Source of the DNA: Lathyrus oleraceus
Taxonomy: Eukaryota > Streptophyta > Magnoliopsida > Fabales > Fabaceae
Length of the DNA stretch: 64,000 nucleotides
Assembly: GCF_024323335.1 (NCBI RefSeq)
Contig: NC_066580.1
Coordinates: 91,016,547 to 91,080,546 of the forward strand
Reading direction: 5' to 3'
Below the pieces are notes generated by a model that did no database searches, was not told the DNA's origin, and worked only from the letters and a program-made list of their open reading frames with translations. Positions within the stretch are counted from its first letter, which is position 1; every line of letters begins with the position of its first letter. The position numbers were made by a program, and so were the translations under genes. This document shows, piece after piece, positions 1 to 11,327 of this stretch.

Positions 1-3000
1 AGATAATGCAAGGTTTGAGAGATTTAAAAATCAAAAGAAAGGGAATTGTTGTCTAAATCATTCAAGGATTACCATTTGGCATTGGTTATCATGATGTGCA
101 TAGACCTCATCATCATTTTGTCATTATTTGTGCAAGTTATCCCAACGAATTGCTTCATTGGCTATAAGACTGGTTGGGTTGACTTCCAAAGGTCATAACG
201 TTTTCATCAACCAAGTTCTGAATGTGGTTATTTTTGAATTATACTCTAACATTAATCATCTACAACTTCTATTGACATGTAAAGAGCTAATTGTTGATGG
301 AAAACCATCTTTGAAGGTAAAACATCTCAAGTTGTCTAGGGTTTTGACCTAATTTTCAAGTTGAACTTCCCAAGGTCATAACTTGGGAAATACTTAGCAT
401 GTGGAGCCCATTAGTTTTCAGATATGCCCCAATTGGGACCCTCTAAAACTTTGATTCATTGTTCAAGAATATATTTTGCTTGGTTTAGCTTTTGGGTTTG
501 GAGGTTTCCCTATGCAATACCTTGACTTTCACCCAACTTCAATTGACCATAACTTGGTCAATTTTCATCCAAATGGGGTGGTTCTTTTCACCACATCAAT
601 CTTTAGGACATTACTAACACGTTTTATTTTGATCACTAATTCCAATTTTGAGTGGAATCCCATTTATTTTGGAAAAACATTATAGGTCATCTTCGGTTCC
701 TATTGATTTTAGGCCAAACTTCAAAACATCATAACTCCCTCAATTTTTGGCCAAATGAGTTGGTTATTTTTTCAAATTCAATCTTACAGCCATTGTAAAC
801 ATTTTATCTTCACATGTCAAAGGCAAATTTAGAGTGGAAAAGAGTGAATGAGGTTCATACGTTATAGGTCATTTTCCAACATCACTGCCCCATAACTTTC
901 TCATTTTTGACCCAAATGATATGGTTCTTTTTTCTATGATATTATATTTCCTTTCTATACAACTTTCATTAATTGTACAAAATCCAAAAATGCATAGATC
1001 AAGCACTTGTAGTGCAAACCTCAAAGTTGCTAAAATTGTCCAAAAGTGAAAAATGAGGTTTTTATTTAAAGGCTCTTTGGGCGTTTTTTCAACTAAAACA
1101 CCTTAAAAATTGTTCATAGGACTATTTGTATCATTTTCTAAGTTTGATTCAAGCCAAAACTCAATTGGACCACCTTGTACCTTGCATTTCAAGTTATCCA
1201 TTTATGTCACATAGCCATTTTTCAAATTGCACATTTTTTAGCTCAATTTTTTGTGCCTTTCCATTATATACCAAATATGTGGTATGTGTGCATCAAGATA
1301 TGTCATGGTTGAGGGCTCAAACCATGACTTTTCTTCCAACCCAAGCCATATTGAAATTTTGGCTAAAAGCTCTTTTCTTCCAAACCAACCTCCCTTGCTC
1401 CAATTGGACTCCATACATATCATGCAAAGCCCATTTACATTTTCTGTTTGCACTCATCCACGAGTTCCACCATGCCAAAGTCCCACATTCTTCAGTTTTT
1501 CAGTTTTCATATTTTGAAGCAAATCACACAAAGAGGCAAGGACATTGACAATTAGCCATGATTTTGGATGCAAAATAGAATGGTGGATAGTGTATTGTGT
1601 GTTGTACATGCCTTTTGTAAGGTACAAAGTCAACCTCACCAAAAATTGGTTTGCAATTGATCAAAACTCCATTTTTCCCTCTAGCCTAATTGGAATCATT
1701 AAGCAAATGACCAATATCTTTCCCCTCTATAAATAGAGGCCACTGCACTGCTATTTCTAAGCTTGGATAGCCATTGAACCTCTGTAAAACTCTCATTTGA
1801 ACCTCTGAACTTTGAATCGATTTTCAAAACTCAAGCACCCTCAAGCTTTCCCTTTGGCTCAGCAAGGTTCTCTGAAGTTTGGTGGAGGTCTGGCAACTTG
1901 AAACATGCGGAATAGTGACCTGTGGAGGGAGAGCCAGTGCTCTAAAGTCATCCATTTGAGGGATCTTCAAGAGGTATAAAACTTGAACCAAATCATGAAT
2001 TTCTTGATGCCATGTTGTTGGAAATTTGTTCCTGATGATCACTATACCATTTAATTGCATTTTCATGAACTGAGTAGCATTAAATTTTGATTTATAATCT
2101 AGGGTTTCATTTTGGTACCAGCTTCGATTTGCACTGATGATTGTTGATAAATAATTTTGGATCCTACCATCTTTCTCGCCATGACATTATGAGCAACTTT
2201 TCTCTTTTGAGTTTTCCATTTTGAAGCTTTTTGCATTTCTCCAGAAACCGGCCACCGCCCATGATGGTCCGGTCGTCTTCACAGGAGACCACACACCCCT
2301 CCCTCCAAAATTCAAATTAGACCAATGGGAGTGTGATGTGTGGTCCCTCCAAATTTTGAAATTTGTTTGTGTTCATGTGCATTAAGAAACACACCTTATG
2401 GTGTGTCTTCATTGGATCTAGTGGCTCACACTGAGCGACCTCATTAACCAGGGAAATGAGTTGATCTGCGAACATTCTTACCATGGACCTTGTTCCCCTA
2501 CTTTCCACTATATTATTTTTTTTATTCTATTTATTTTATTTATTCAATAGTTCTCAAACCATTTGGAATCTGAAAAAATGTCCAATGTGAAAGTTGTTGG
2601 GATTATTTTTCTCTTCCATAATATTATTTTTGTTAAAATTCATTTTTCTCATTGATGTATTATTTTTAAGGTATTTAAATCATAGTAATTTCAAATTACA
2701 TGATAAAAATCCCATTTTTTTTGTGAATGATCCTTATGCAATAGGTGACACTTTTCTTCTTTTGAGATTTCTGTTTTGAAGCATCTTTTAATTAGTTTGA
2801 ACTTAGGGTTTATTATTCATTCATTTCCAAAGTTTGAAAACCCTAAGTGTTTCAAATTGGTTCATAAATGATATATAGTTACATTTTGAGTTTCCATAAG
2901 TGATTTGTAATATTTTTTATGTTGAACACTTTTTCATTTGAAGCTTATTTCTTAAAGCTTAAAATTAGGGTTTTCCTTTTGCCCCTTTTGCTTGGTTCAA

Positions 3001-4142
3001 GTTGTAACTTGCTATTGATGCATGATCAAGGTGAAATTATTTCACCCATGGTTTCAATATGAGATTTAGAGACTTTCTTATGTTTAAAGTGTTTTCATTT
3101 GAACCCTTTCTCATTTAGTTCTCATTTAGATGTTGATTTTAATGTTTATGCTTGTTTTTCACTTGAGAATGGACCTTTAAATTTGATGCTTGATTTATGT
3201 TTCCCTATTCATGTTGATATGACATTTTGGAACATGTTTTATTCTTTCCACTTTTCATGTTTAGGTCCTTTTCATTTTCATTTGATTTCATGTTTGATTT
3301 GACCTAGTTTGGGCATGTTTAAGTGACACATCGTATGATTAGAATCATAACTTGTTTGATACTCATCATGAATGCAATCCATGAACATTATTAGTTTTCC
3401 ATATCATTTAGTTTCATTTCATATTCCCAAATGTTTTTGATATCATGTTTCCATCTTGCACTTTTGGTTTAATGTTCAAGCATGTTGTAGATTAGGGTTT
3501 ATACCTTGCTAGCATGCCTTGTTTTGATTCCCATTTTGTCAACGTGCATGATTAATGATGTGTATCAATTGCATTTGATTCATATTTCATTATGTGTCAT
3601 TTAATATGTTAAGTGTTTTTGCATTTTGATATTTCTTAATTTTCATTTCATTTTGTTTAGGAAGCATGTTTAGTTTGCATTCCATTTGTGACTTGTTCTG
3701 ATAATCATGTTCAAATGTGCCTTTTCTTGCATGAGAAAAATATCCAAAAAATATATGTCGTTTTGGACTCACGCTTCTCCATTTCATCTTTTGAAGTTTA
3801 CTAATAATTTTTATTATATATTATAGTTTAAAATTTGTTGAGTTATTGCATTAGCATTGTTTCTCTTGTTGTTACATTCAAGAGAGTATTCCATTCAAGC
3901 ATGGTGAAAAAGAAAATTGCAAATAGGAAGATCCATTCCAAATCAAGTAAGATCAGTAAGAGACCATGAGATGCCTTACCTCTTCATTTGTTTTTGTGCT
4001 TTCATATTTCCTTTTATTTGTCTTTGAGATTCCATGTGCGGAAGGGAAATATCACCTTAGGACTAGTTTATCTCTCTTGATTTTCAAAGTGATGTAATAA
4101 GGATACTACGGATACTATATTTATATAGGGGTATGAGACTTT
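1..4142 (+). repeat. Tat/Ogre-type LTR, left visible segment (start outside window)
   Basis: Non-coding AT-rich sequence with no believable gene; short open frames here carry no recognisable domain. It reads as the U3 and leader part of a large LTR. Phrases about 20-60 bases long resemble the U3 of the later Ogre-type LTRs, a strong TATA box lies at 1728, and the same LTR resumes at 5837-6253 and 10921-11327, where a typical U5 end is found. Summed, the visible pieces give about 5 kb, the size expected for this LTR class. The 5' end (TG) is not in the window. Assignment to Tat/Ogre is by resemblance to the better-defined LTRs in this window. Confidence 0.65.
1728..1735 (+). promoter_or_regulatory. 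TATA box of the first LTR
   Basis: TATAAATA sits in the near-palindrome CCTCTATAAATAGAGG. The same TATAAATA box is seen in the other Ogre-type LTRs of this window (28275, 39789, and on the minus strand at 36087 and 9395), so it is probably the LTR promoter. Activity is not known. Confidence 0.6.
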
Positions 4143-5831
4143 TGTGAGAAAATTCTTTACTTTGAATAGCTTTTGAATGATAGCAAATTGTGTGATCATC
4201 ATCCAAATGATGGCTGTGCATTACCATACATGACACATGAGTGTTTTTAGTGTGTTTTATCCCATTCTATTGCTGCATGTCTGTACATAAAGATCTACAT
4301 TGATACATCTCTTAAAATAACTCATAAGATCCATTTTGTGTCAGTATGCATCAACACATAAGCCTATGCATCGATCCATACAGCATGTTGCAATTTACAA
4401 AAAAAATTTGTTCAGTATGCATCGATGCACACGAGTCATGTATCGACACATGAGCAGGCAAAATGCTCTATGGATCGATCCATACGAGCCTTGCATCGAT
4501 CCATTATCAGTTGAGACACCCTATGTATGAATGCATGCGTATTATGCATCGATCCATGTTAGTGGAAATGTCATATGCATCAATACATACGAATTATGCA
4601 TCGATACATGCTTAATTAATTTCACCAAAAACTCATATATCTTACAGTATGCATCGATGCATACCCTCATGTATCAATGCATAAGTTTGTTTTATGTTCT
4701 AACAGTCTCTGTTTCAGCATATATAAGAGATGTTGTGACAGCAGTGATAAAAAAAAACGAATTCTAAGAGGGAAAAACAATTGAACACAAGATCAAAGCA
4801 GTGTGTAGCAGCAATTGTTGTTGAGCAGATAGAAACCTGAAAGAGACTTCATCTTCTTCATCTTCTCAATCACTTTTCTTCAAGAACATCAAAACATAAT
4901 CATTCTTGTTCTTTGGATTAAAGGATCAACGAGATAACGTTCAGTGGTACGATCAAGGATCTAGCTGAGGTTTTTCAGTGGAACGATCGAGGATCTAGCT
5001 GAGTTGAAGATTGAAGGGGGTTTCGAGGAAAAACCTACTGGTTTGTCCTTCAAGAACTGGAGTGTTCTTGCGGGTTTGTTAGTCACGTTTGCAGAACAGA
5101 TTCAGTCGCATCGTTGCGTTTGGAGATCGGGGGATTTCGCAAGCAGGTCGTGGAACCGGTGAATTGTTTGCAATTTCGTGCAGGAAATTCTTGATCGTGC
5201 TCAGATCAAGTGGAGGTTTCATACAAGAAGAAGTTCTTGGAATTTAGAATTCTGTCTTTGTATCATAACCTTGTATCAACGAATTCGGCATAATTGATAA
5301 TCAAAGTTCTCAATTTCATTTGAAATTGAGAGGGAGACGTACCCACACGCGAGGATGACGTGGGGAACTTCCTTACCAAATCTCTGCGTATTGTATTCTT
5401 CCCTTACTCCTCTTTACGTTTCCAACAGTTTTGCAAATTCAGTTAGTGTGTTGTGATGGTATCTTTTGCAAGACAGCAGCGGCTAGAAAACTTCTTTAAC
5501 TAAACTCCACTGTTGTTCATCATAGATTACATACACACCAACTGTTTGACAAAATTGTTAGCTAGGTTTTATTCATTGGAAATAGACTTTAATGATAAGT
5601 GCATTCAATTAGCTAAAATTCTGGTGTTAATAGTTTCTGTCATTCTTATTCAAATCCAGCATTAAACTCGCGTGTCCGGCTTTCTAGTAGCGGTTCAGGA
5701 TAGGCGGAAGTCGATTCGGGACTGAAATTTTCCGCCAACTTTAAAAACTCTGATAAATCTTTAAATCCGTTTAATTTTAAAGAGGTGATCTATTCACCCC
5801 CCCTCTCGATCACTAGCCACACCGTCTAACA
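4143..5831 (+). mobile_element. Solo LTR, probable Ty1/copia (SIRE/Maximus-like)
   Basis: A 1689-bp unit starting TGTGAGAAAATT and ending CCGTCTAACA, flanked by perfect 5-bp duplications ACTTT (4138-4142 and 5832-5836). Removing it rejoins continuous host LTR sequence. No primer site follows the end and no second LTR is present, so it is a solo LTR left by recombination between two LTRs. The tail, with a run of C before CTCTCGATCACTAGCC, resembles SIRE-type copia LTR ends as I remember them; that family call is the weaker part. It contains no gene. Confidence 0.8.
4338..4692. repeat. Array of imperfect 16-bp palindromes (TATGCATCGATGCATA type)
   Basis: About twelve variants of TATGCATCGATGCATA occur at irregular 20-50 bp spacing in the first third of the copia-type solo LTR. 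Examples lie near 4363, 4415, 4467, 4492, 4540, 4575 and 4647. Most keep the TGCATCGATNCAT core. The position fits the U3 of the LTR, where enhancer-like repeats are common. Confidence 0.75.
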
Positions 5832-5836
5832 ACTTT

Positions 5837-6253
5837 GTATGATGGGTAGGTTAGAGGTTGTATTCCTTAACTCCTTAAACTAAAATTAACCTAAAATTAA
5901 CCATTCAAACTAAAGTTAATTTCTTGCATGAAAAACTTTCCACATCCTTTGTCCATAACTTAGCAAACCACCCTCTTTGCATGTCAAAACGCTTTGTAAA
6001 ATACCTAATAAAGGCTTTAACCTAATCAAATATTAAAAAACACAAATTTCACTTTCCTTTTTACCCACGCATTTACTTGGTCCATATACCAAGCACCCAA
6101 CCAATGTTGTAAACCGAGTGTCTTTTAGCCTCGCAATTAACCGGCCACAAGGGTGGACCACAAAAACATCAAGGAAGAACAAAAATGATGTATAATGGAT
6201 ATTCTCTTAAGTGAGAAGGCATATTATCACGTGCTCTAATAAAATCAACCAAC
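5837..6253 (+). repeat. Tat/Ogre-type LTR, middle segment
   Basis: Continuation of the LTR of 1-4142 after the copia-type insertion. No coding capacity is seen. Its last five bases, CCAAC, are one copy of the target duplication made by the next insertion. Confidence 0.6.
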
Positions 6254-9200
6254 TGTAGCGGTAAATTCACGATCATCAAGCTACTTACAAGCTAGAGATC
6301 AAATAACAAGAGTCGCTACCGCGCTTTTATTGTTTCCAAGGGAAAAGGGAAAAAGTACGAACAAAACCCAAATAGTAAGAAGTTTTCAAATAAAAACTAA
6401 TAAAAGTCAGAGATCACAGGTAAGGGGGTTGGTTACATAGAGGGATGGTGTTAGCACCCAAAGTGTCCTAGGTACTCATAGGGAGCCCTTTTTGTGTGCA
6501 TATGTATTTTGTACAAAGTGATGTTTATAAAAAAATAGAATGGGGGGATGAGAAAAGAATTTATTAATTATATTTTTGTGTTTGACAAGACCTTCGGTCT
6601 TGTGCCTACGTACCAACATAAAAATGAGGGATCAAAACCTCGTAGTTCGTGCTACAAATTTCAAAGTGAGTGTGTTGATTTTAACAAAATTAGATTTGAA
6701 AGGCACAAAGGCCTAAAATAGTTTGAATGAGTTAGTTCATTTTTGGATTTTTGAAAGTTTAAGTCAAGTATAGTTAAGTTTATTTACAACTTTGATTTAA
6801 GAAGATGAGTTTGAAAATGCAATGGCATAAGGCCAAAGTTTCTATCTTTTCTGTAAAAGTGGTCAAAGTTTTAGAAAAAAAATAGTTCACACAAAGAAGG
6901 TTTTTGAAAATTGAGGGAGAGATTTTGAAATTAAAGAAATGGGGATAAGATGAAGATACTAACCTATGCACAAAAATTAAAAGTTTAGAGTTGAAAAGAT
7001 CTGACCAAATTGGTAGCAATCCAATAGACAAGTATGTCAATAGAAACCCAGAATTCCCTTGGACTTTTTGAATCAAGCAACACACAAATGCACAATTATA
7101 TTATCTTGAAGAGCAACACATCAAATAAAGATGGCCTCATCCAAGCTTATCCACTTCATGATCTTCTTTAGAAATAGCCCATGTAGCAGATGAATTCCAC
7201 AAGTCACATGTTCAACATAACAGCTTCAAAATGATCATGTTGCAGATGAATCTTAGAGAGATCTTCAAAGATGTATCAAATGAATTTCATATTGCAAGAA
7301 CTTGGTTCTTCAACAGGTTGGCATTGGCCAAGTCCTTTAGCTTATGAAGGTTGCCTAGATTCTAACTCCATTGCTCAAGATCAAACCAACAGTCCACTCA
7401 AAAGATTTTTTTAGGGGTTTTTGTTTTCATTATGTACATTAATTGGTCAAAGATCACACAAGCAAACAAAGTATATACAAACAAAATATATTACACAATA
7501 TGGTCCAAATGGACAAAGTGAAAATTGCATTAACATAAACAATTAGAATGATATGTACAATGGCGAATGAAATAAAGTGCTAAAAGTAAATTGCATTAAG
7601 ATAAAAACTTGAAGTTAAAAGTTAATGGTTTGTAAGTTAGAAGTTAGTTTTGCTTTGCTTTTGATTTCAAGACATTCTTTGGAGAACACTCAACCCACTT
7701 ATCACAAGCATTGATCCTTGAAAGAGGGGAGACTTACAATCTCACTAACTTGAATGCTTATGCCTCTATGTCACAAATTTAGCGTTATGTTAAGAAATCG
7801 TAATTGGACTTATGTAGAAGTCACAACTATTTGAGGTCGGGCAATAGAATTTTGGTGTTAATGCATGTTAGAGACATAGTATAATGGGCTATGCTCATGA
7901 AACATACCACACACAAAAAGAATATGCAAAAGGTGTGGCCTAATCTCATCCATACTCATGTCAATTTTCCAATCAACTAGCATAGGACTTTGAGATGTCA
8001 TAGGCCAAATGGAAATGAATGGATGAAGAAGGGGAATTAGATGAAGAGGGAAGGGGATGAATGAGATCACAAATTGGTCAAAGGAGGACTTTTACCAAAT
8101 TAATATCATTCATTCATTTTGGGAGATGGAATGTACATTCCATCAATCCCCTAAATCCAATGATATTAACTTGACAAAGTCAAATCAACTTTGACCAAGG
8201 CCCAACAACAAAGAGCAAACTCAATTAAGTCAATACAAATGGTCAACACAATTTAAATGGCATTTATTCAATTAAAAATAATAAAATAGTACATTTAATT
8301 CAAATATGTTTTGTCCAAATCCTAAAATCTCATCAAAACACCAAATAAATGGCCATGAGATTTATCATAGGTCAAGCAAGGTCAAAGGACCTTGGAGAAA
8401 AAATTTCATAATTTTTGGACATTTAAAAATATTTTTAAACAATTAAAAACAAATGCAAAATCAATTAATTCATGAAAAATATTAATAATGATCCAAAAAA
8501 TAATTTTAATTCAGAATATGAAAGAGAAAAATATTTGATTTTTTTTGTGAAAGTCCCATATTTTTTGGATCAATATTGAATTTAATATGAATTATTGAAG
8601 AAAATGCAATTAAAACAAAAATTCAAAATTTCAAAAATTCAAAAATACGTGGAGGATCATTCAAGATCTCCCTCATTAATTGAGGTGGCAGATCTGATGA
8701 TCCAAAGCTCGCGTTCCACATGACCCTTAGTCAACTGCGTTGTACACATGGTATTTAAAACAAACGCTCAAGATTGAAACGTGGCATATGGATCATGTGG
8801 TTCAGATGCAAGACACCTCATCGCCGGAGCCAGAGCTCCGGTCATCTTCTCCGGTGGCACTCACCGGACTGGTCAAGATGAACCATCACCAAAAAAAGAA
8901 ACAAGGACATGATCTTAAAGAGAAAATGGCGTTGAGCTCGAATCTAACCTCCAATTACTCCAATTCCAAATATATTAAGAGACATGTGGAATTGAAATCT
9001 GAGGTACATGAACTGGGTTGCTTCGATTTGACCTCAAAGCAACTTAATCTTCTTGCCTACATTGGTAGGACTTCAAACAACCAAAGAATCAATGGAGTTG
9101 AGCTAGAATTTGAGAGATTCGAAGTGTTTAAAATTTCTGCAAATTACCTTCAATGGAGGTCTGAACACGATGGATCTTGATCTGGCTTGTGCTTAGACTC

Positions 9201-10915
9201 ACTTCAATTGCTCGTAGGAAGAGAATGGAAAGGTTTAGAAGCAATGGATTCCTGGAGAATTGAATTCCAAAACAGTGCAGATTCAAGCTCAAATTCAAAT
9301 GAATTTATCTGGTTTGTCCTATGAGAGTGAAGGGTTTTCAATGGGGGATCAAAGTTGGCGCAATGGTGTCGTTAATCTTGAGCAATTGAAGCTCTATTTA
9401 TAGATGAATCAAGTGATATTTGCACACTCACTTCCACTTTCCAAAATTGGCAAATGATGATGCCATGCTTCATGGGTGTGCATAAGCCCATGAAATGATG
9501 GTTTTAAGGTCCAAATTAAAGATCAGATGCTTTGAAGATTGATTGGATTGCAAGGCAACTGAACATTGATGCTTGAAGTTGGATCCATGCCAAATGATAT
9601 CATCCTGTTTAAACCATGTGCAGCCTATGCATTTCAAGTCGAAGATGAATGAATTTGAGCTCTTTGGAAAGGTGAGATCAAGAGGAACAAGTTATATGTT
9701 GAACGCTTTTTCATTTGGAGATTGGAACTTGGATAAATGTGAGGTGGAAGTTTGGAAAAATTTGACATATCAAAAATTTTCTAAGTGTCAGGCCATATGT
9801 CTTAATATTCCACCTTGCTTAACTTTTTATAGGAGCTTCAAATGAGAACATTGTCTTCATCAAAGTTGTATCTCTCTCAAAGACCTTCAAAATGGTCACC
9901 AATTTCATGTAATTTGGATTTTAAATGATAGAGTAATGCATTTTTGAAGTTTGGAAAAATCACTTGATCAATGGTATAGGTCAAAAGTGACCTATAATGT
10001 AGCCTCATATCACATGCTCAAAAAAGTTGAATTAGCTCCCACTCCAAACATCAAAGTTGAACTAGATACAATGAATTTGATTGTGCAACTTGTAAATCTT
10101 TCATCTCACACAAATTGAGAAAGTTATGGCCTTGGGAAGTTGACTTTCAAATTAGGGTTTAGATAAAATGACCTATAATGTTTCAACATAGAAAATGATT
10201 TTCCAAGCAAAACTAGCTCTAGGTCTCAACATGAAAGTTGTTTATAATGTCATTTAGAGTACGTTTTCTCTTGGAATCATTTTCATATGGTGAAAATTGT
10301 AGGATATAGGGTCTAGGGAGACCCAATTTTGATCAGATGAATTCATCTGGCCAACCACCATCAACCAACTTGCTAATTTCCAATTCTCTTGAATTTATTG
10401 GCTCATGGTAGATCATATATGCATAATATGATGAAATTTGAAATGTCTCTTGAGAAATTTGATCAATTGGTGAGATAGCTTATTGGAGGAGTTACTCAAC
10501 ATACCCAGTCAAACTAGGGTTTCCAAGGCAAATCACCCTCAAACTCTTGAAGAAAACTTGATCAATATAACATGTAGGAATCAATAGAACTATATATGAT
10601 GCTTATAACCATCCTTGAATCAATTCTTGGTTGTACTCTTTGTTCATGAGGGTCTCAAACCCTAGATGTGATCAATGAATCAATGAGATCATGTCCTTCC
10701 TACAAATAAGTTAGGCAAATGCAAAGACTTATTTTTGGTATTTTAGTTAGTAAAATGATAGTATACAAGTATGATATAATCGTAAAGTGCTTGGTGATCT
10801 CTCCCAAAACAAACCCAATGAAGGAGGGGTAAGGAGGATGCCAAGATATGATCCCAATGCTCATGCTTATGATGAAATGCATGAGGGATCTTAGGGTCAA
10901 AACTGGGGTCTTAGA
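6254..10915 (-). mobile_element. Inverted Ogre-type solo LTR (same subfamily as LTR A)
   Basis: A 4662-bp unit flanked by CCAAC on both sides (6249-6253 and 10916-10920). Read on the plus strand it opens with TGTAGCGG, the reverse complement of the ...CCGCTACA ends of LTRs A and B. Its other end reads GGTCTTAGA where the relatives have GGTCTTACA, so the terminal TG of the LTR has become TC. Internal landmarks in inverted order match LTR A at 26771-31516: a U5 block with TACGTAGGCAC, a conserved leader block at 7778-7847 and a TATA box at 9395-9402 (minus). Open frames inside it, including one of 146 codons at 8740, look fortuitous. With no internal region it is a solo LTR. Confidence 0.85.
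9395..9402 (-). promoter_or_regulatory. TATA box of inverted solo LTR
   Basis: TATAAATA on the minus strand (context CTATAAATAGAG), at the position corresponding to the TATA box of LTR A. Confidence 0.55.
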
Positions 10916-10920
10916 CCAAC

Positions 10921-11327
10921 AAACAAAACAACCTTTTAGGTGAACTACAAAGCTTTGATCCTTCATTGCACTTGGGGGGTACGTAGGCATGAGATGTTCA
11001 CACCGATATTTGCAAGCATAATAAAAAAATACAACCTCACCCTTTCCTTTTCTTGTTTTAAACCAACTCACCTTTCAATACTCATAATAAGGAAAACAAC
11101 ATATATGATCAATGGTTCCCTTGGAGTACCAAGGATGCGAAGGGTGCCTAACACCTTCCCTTTGCATAACCGACTTGCTTACCTATATCTCTTTCTTAGG
11201 TTTTTATCGATATTTTCCCTTTCCATGTCTTGGGATACAAAATAAATTTCGGTGGCGACTCTTGCTTTAGTGATTCAATTGAGTCAAGATAACCTAATAT
11301 CTTGCATTCAAAAATCATATCGTGACA
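10921..11327 (+). repeat. Tat/Ogre-type LTR, right end (U5)
   Basis: Carries the U5 landmarks of Ogre-like LTRs in order: GTACGTAGGCA, AAGGATGCGAAGGGTGCCTA, CTTCCCTTTGCATAACCGAC and TCGGTGGCGACTCTTG, ending ATATCGTGACA. No TGGCGACTCTGCTGGGGA-type primer site follows. This is therefore a 3' LTR or solo LTR rather than the 5' LTR of an element continuing to the right. Confidence 0.65.

Noticed and set aside
1126..1548. Open frame of 140 codons
   Set aside because: LTR U3 sequence upstream of the TATA box, low-complexity composition, no domain.
4338..4692. Satellite array
   Set aside because: Spacing is irregular and the array is confined within one LTR whose ends are defined by a target duplication.
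8740..9180. Open frame of 146 codons
   Set aside because: It lies in the leader part of an inverted solo LTR, antisense to the element; no domain, and related LTRs do not keep it open.
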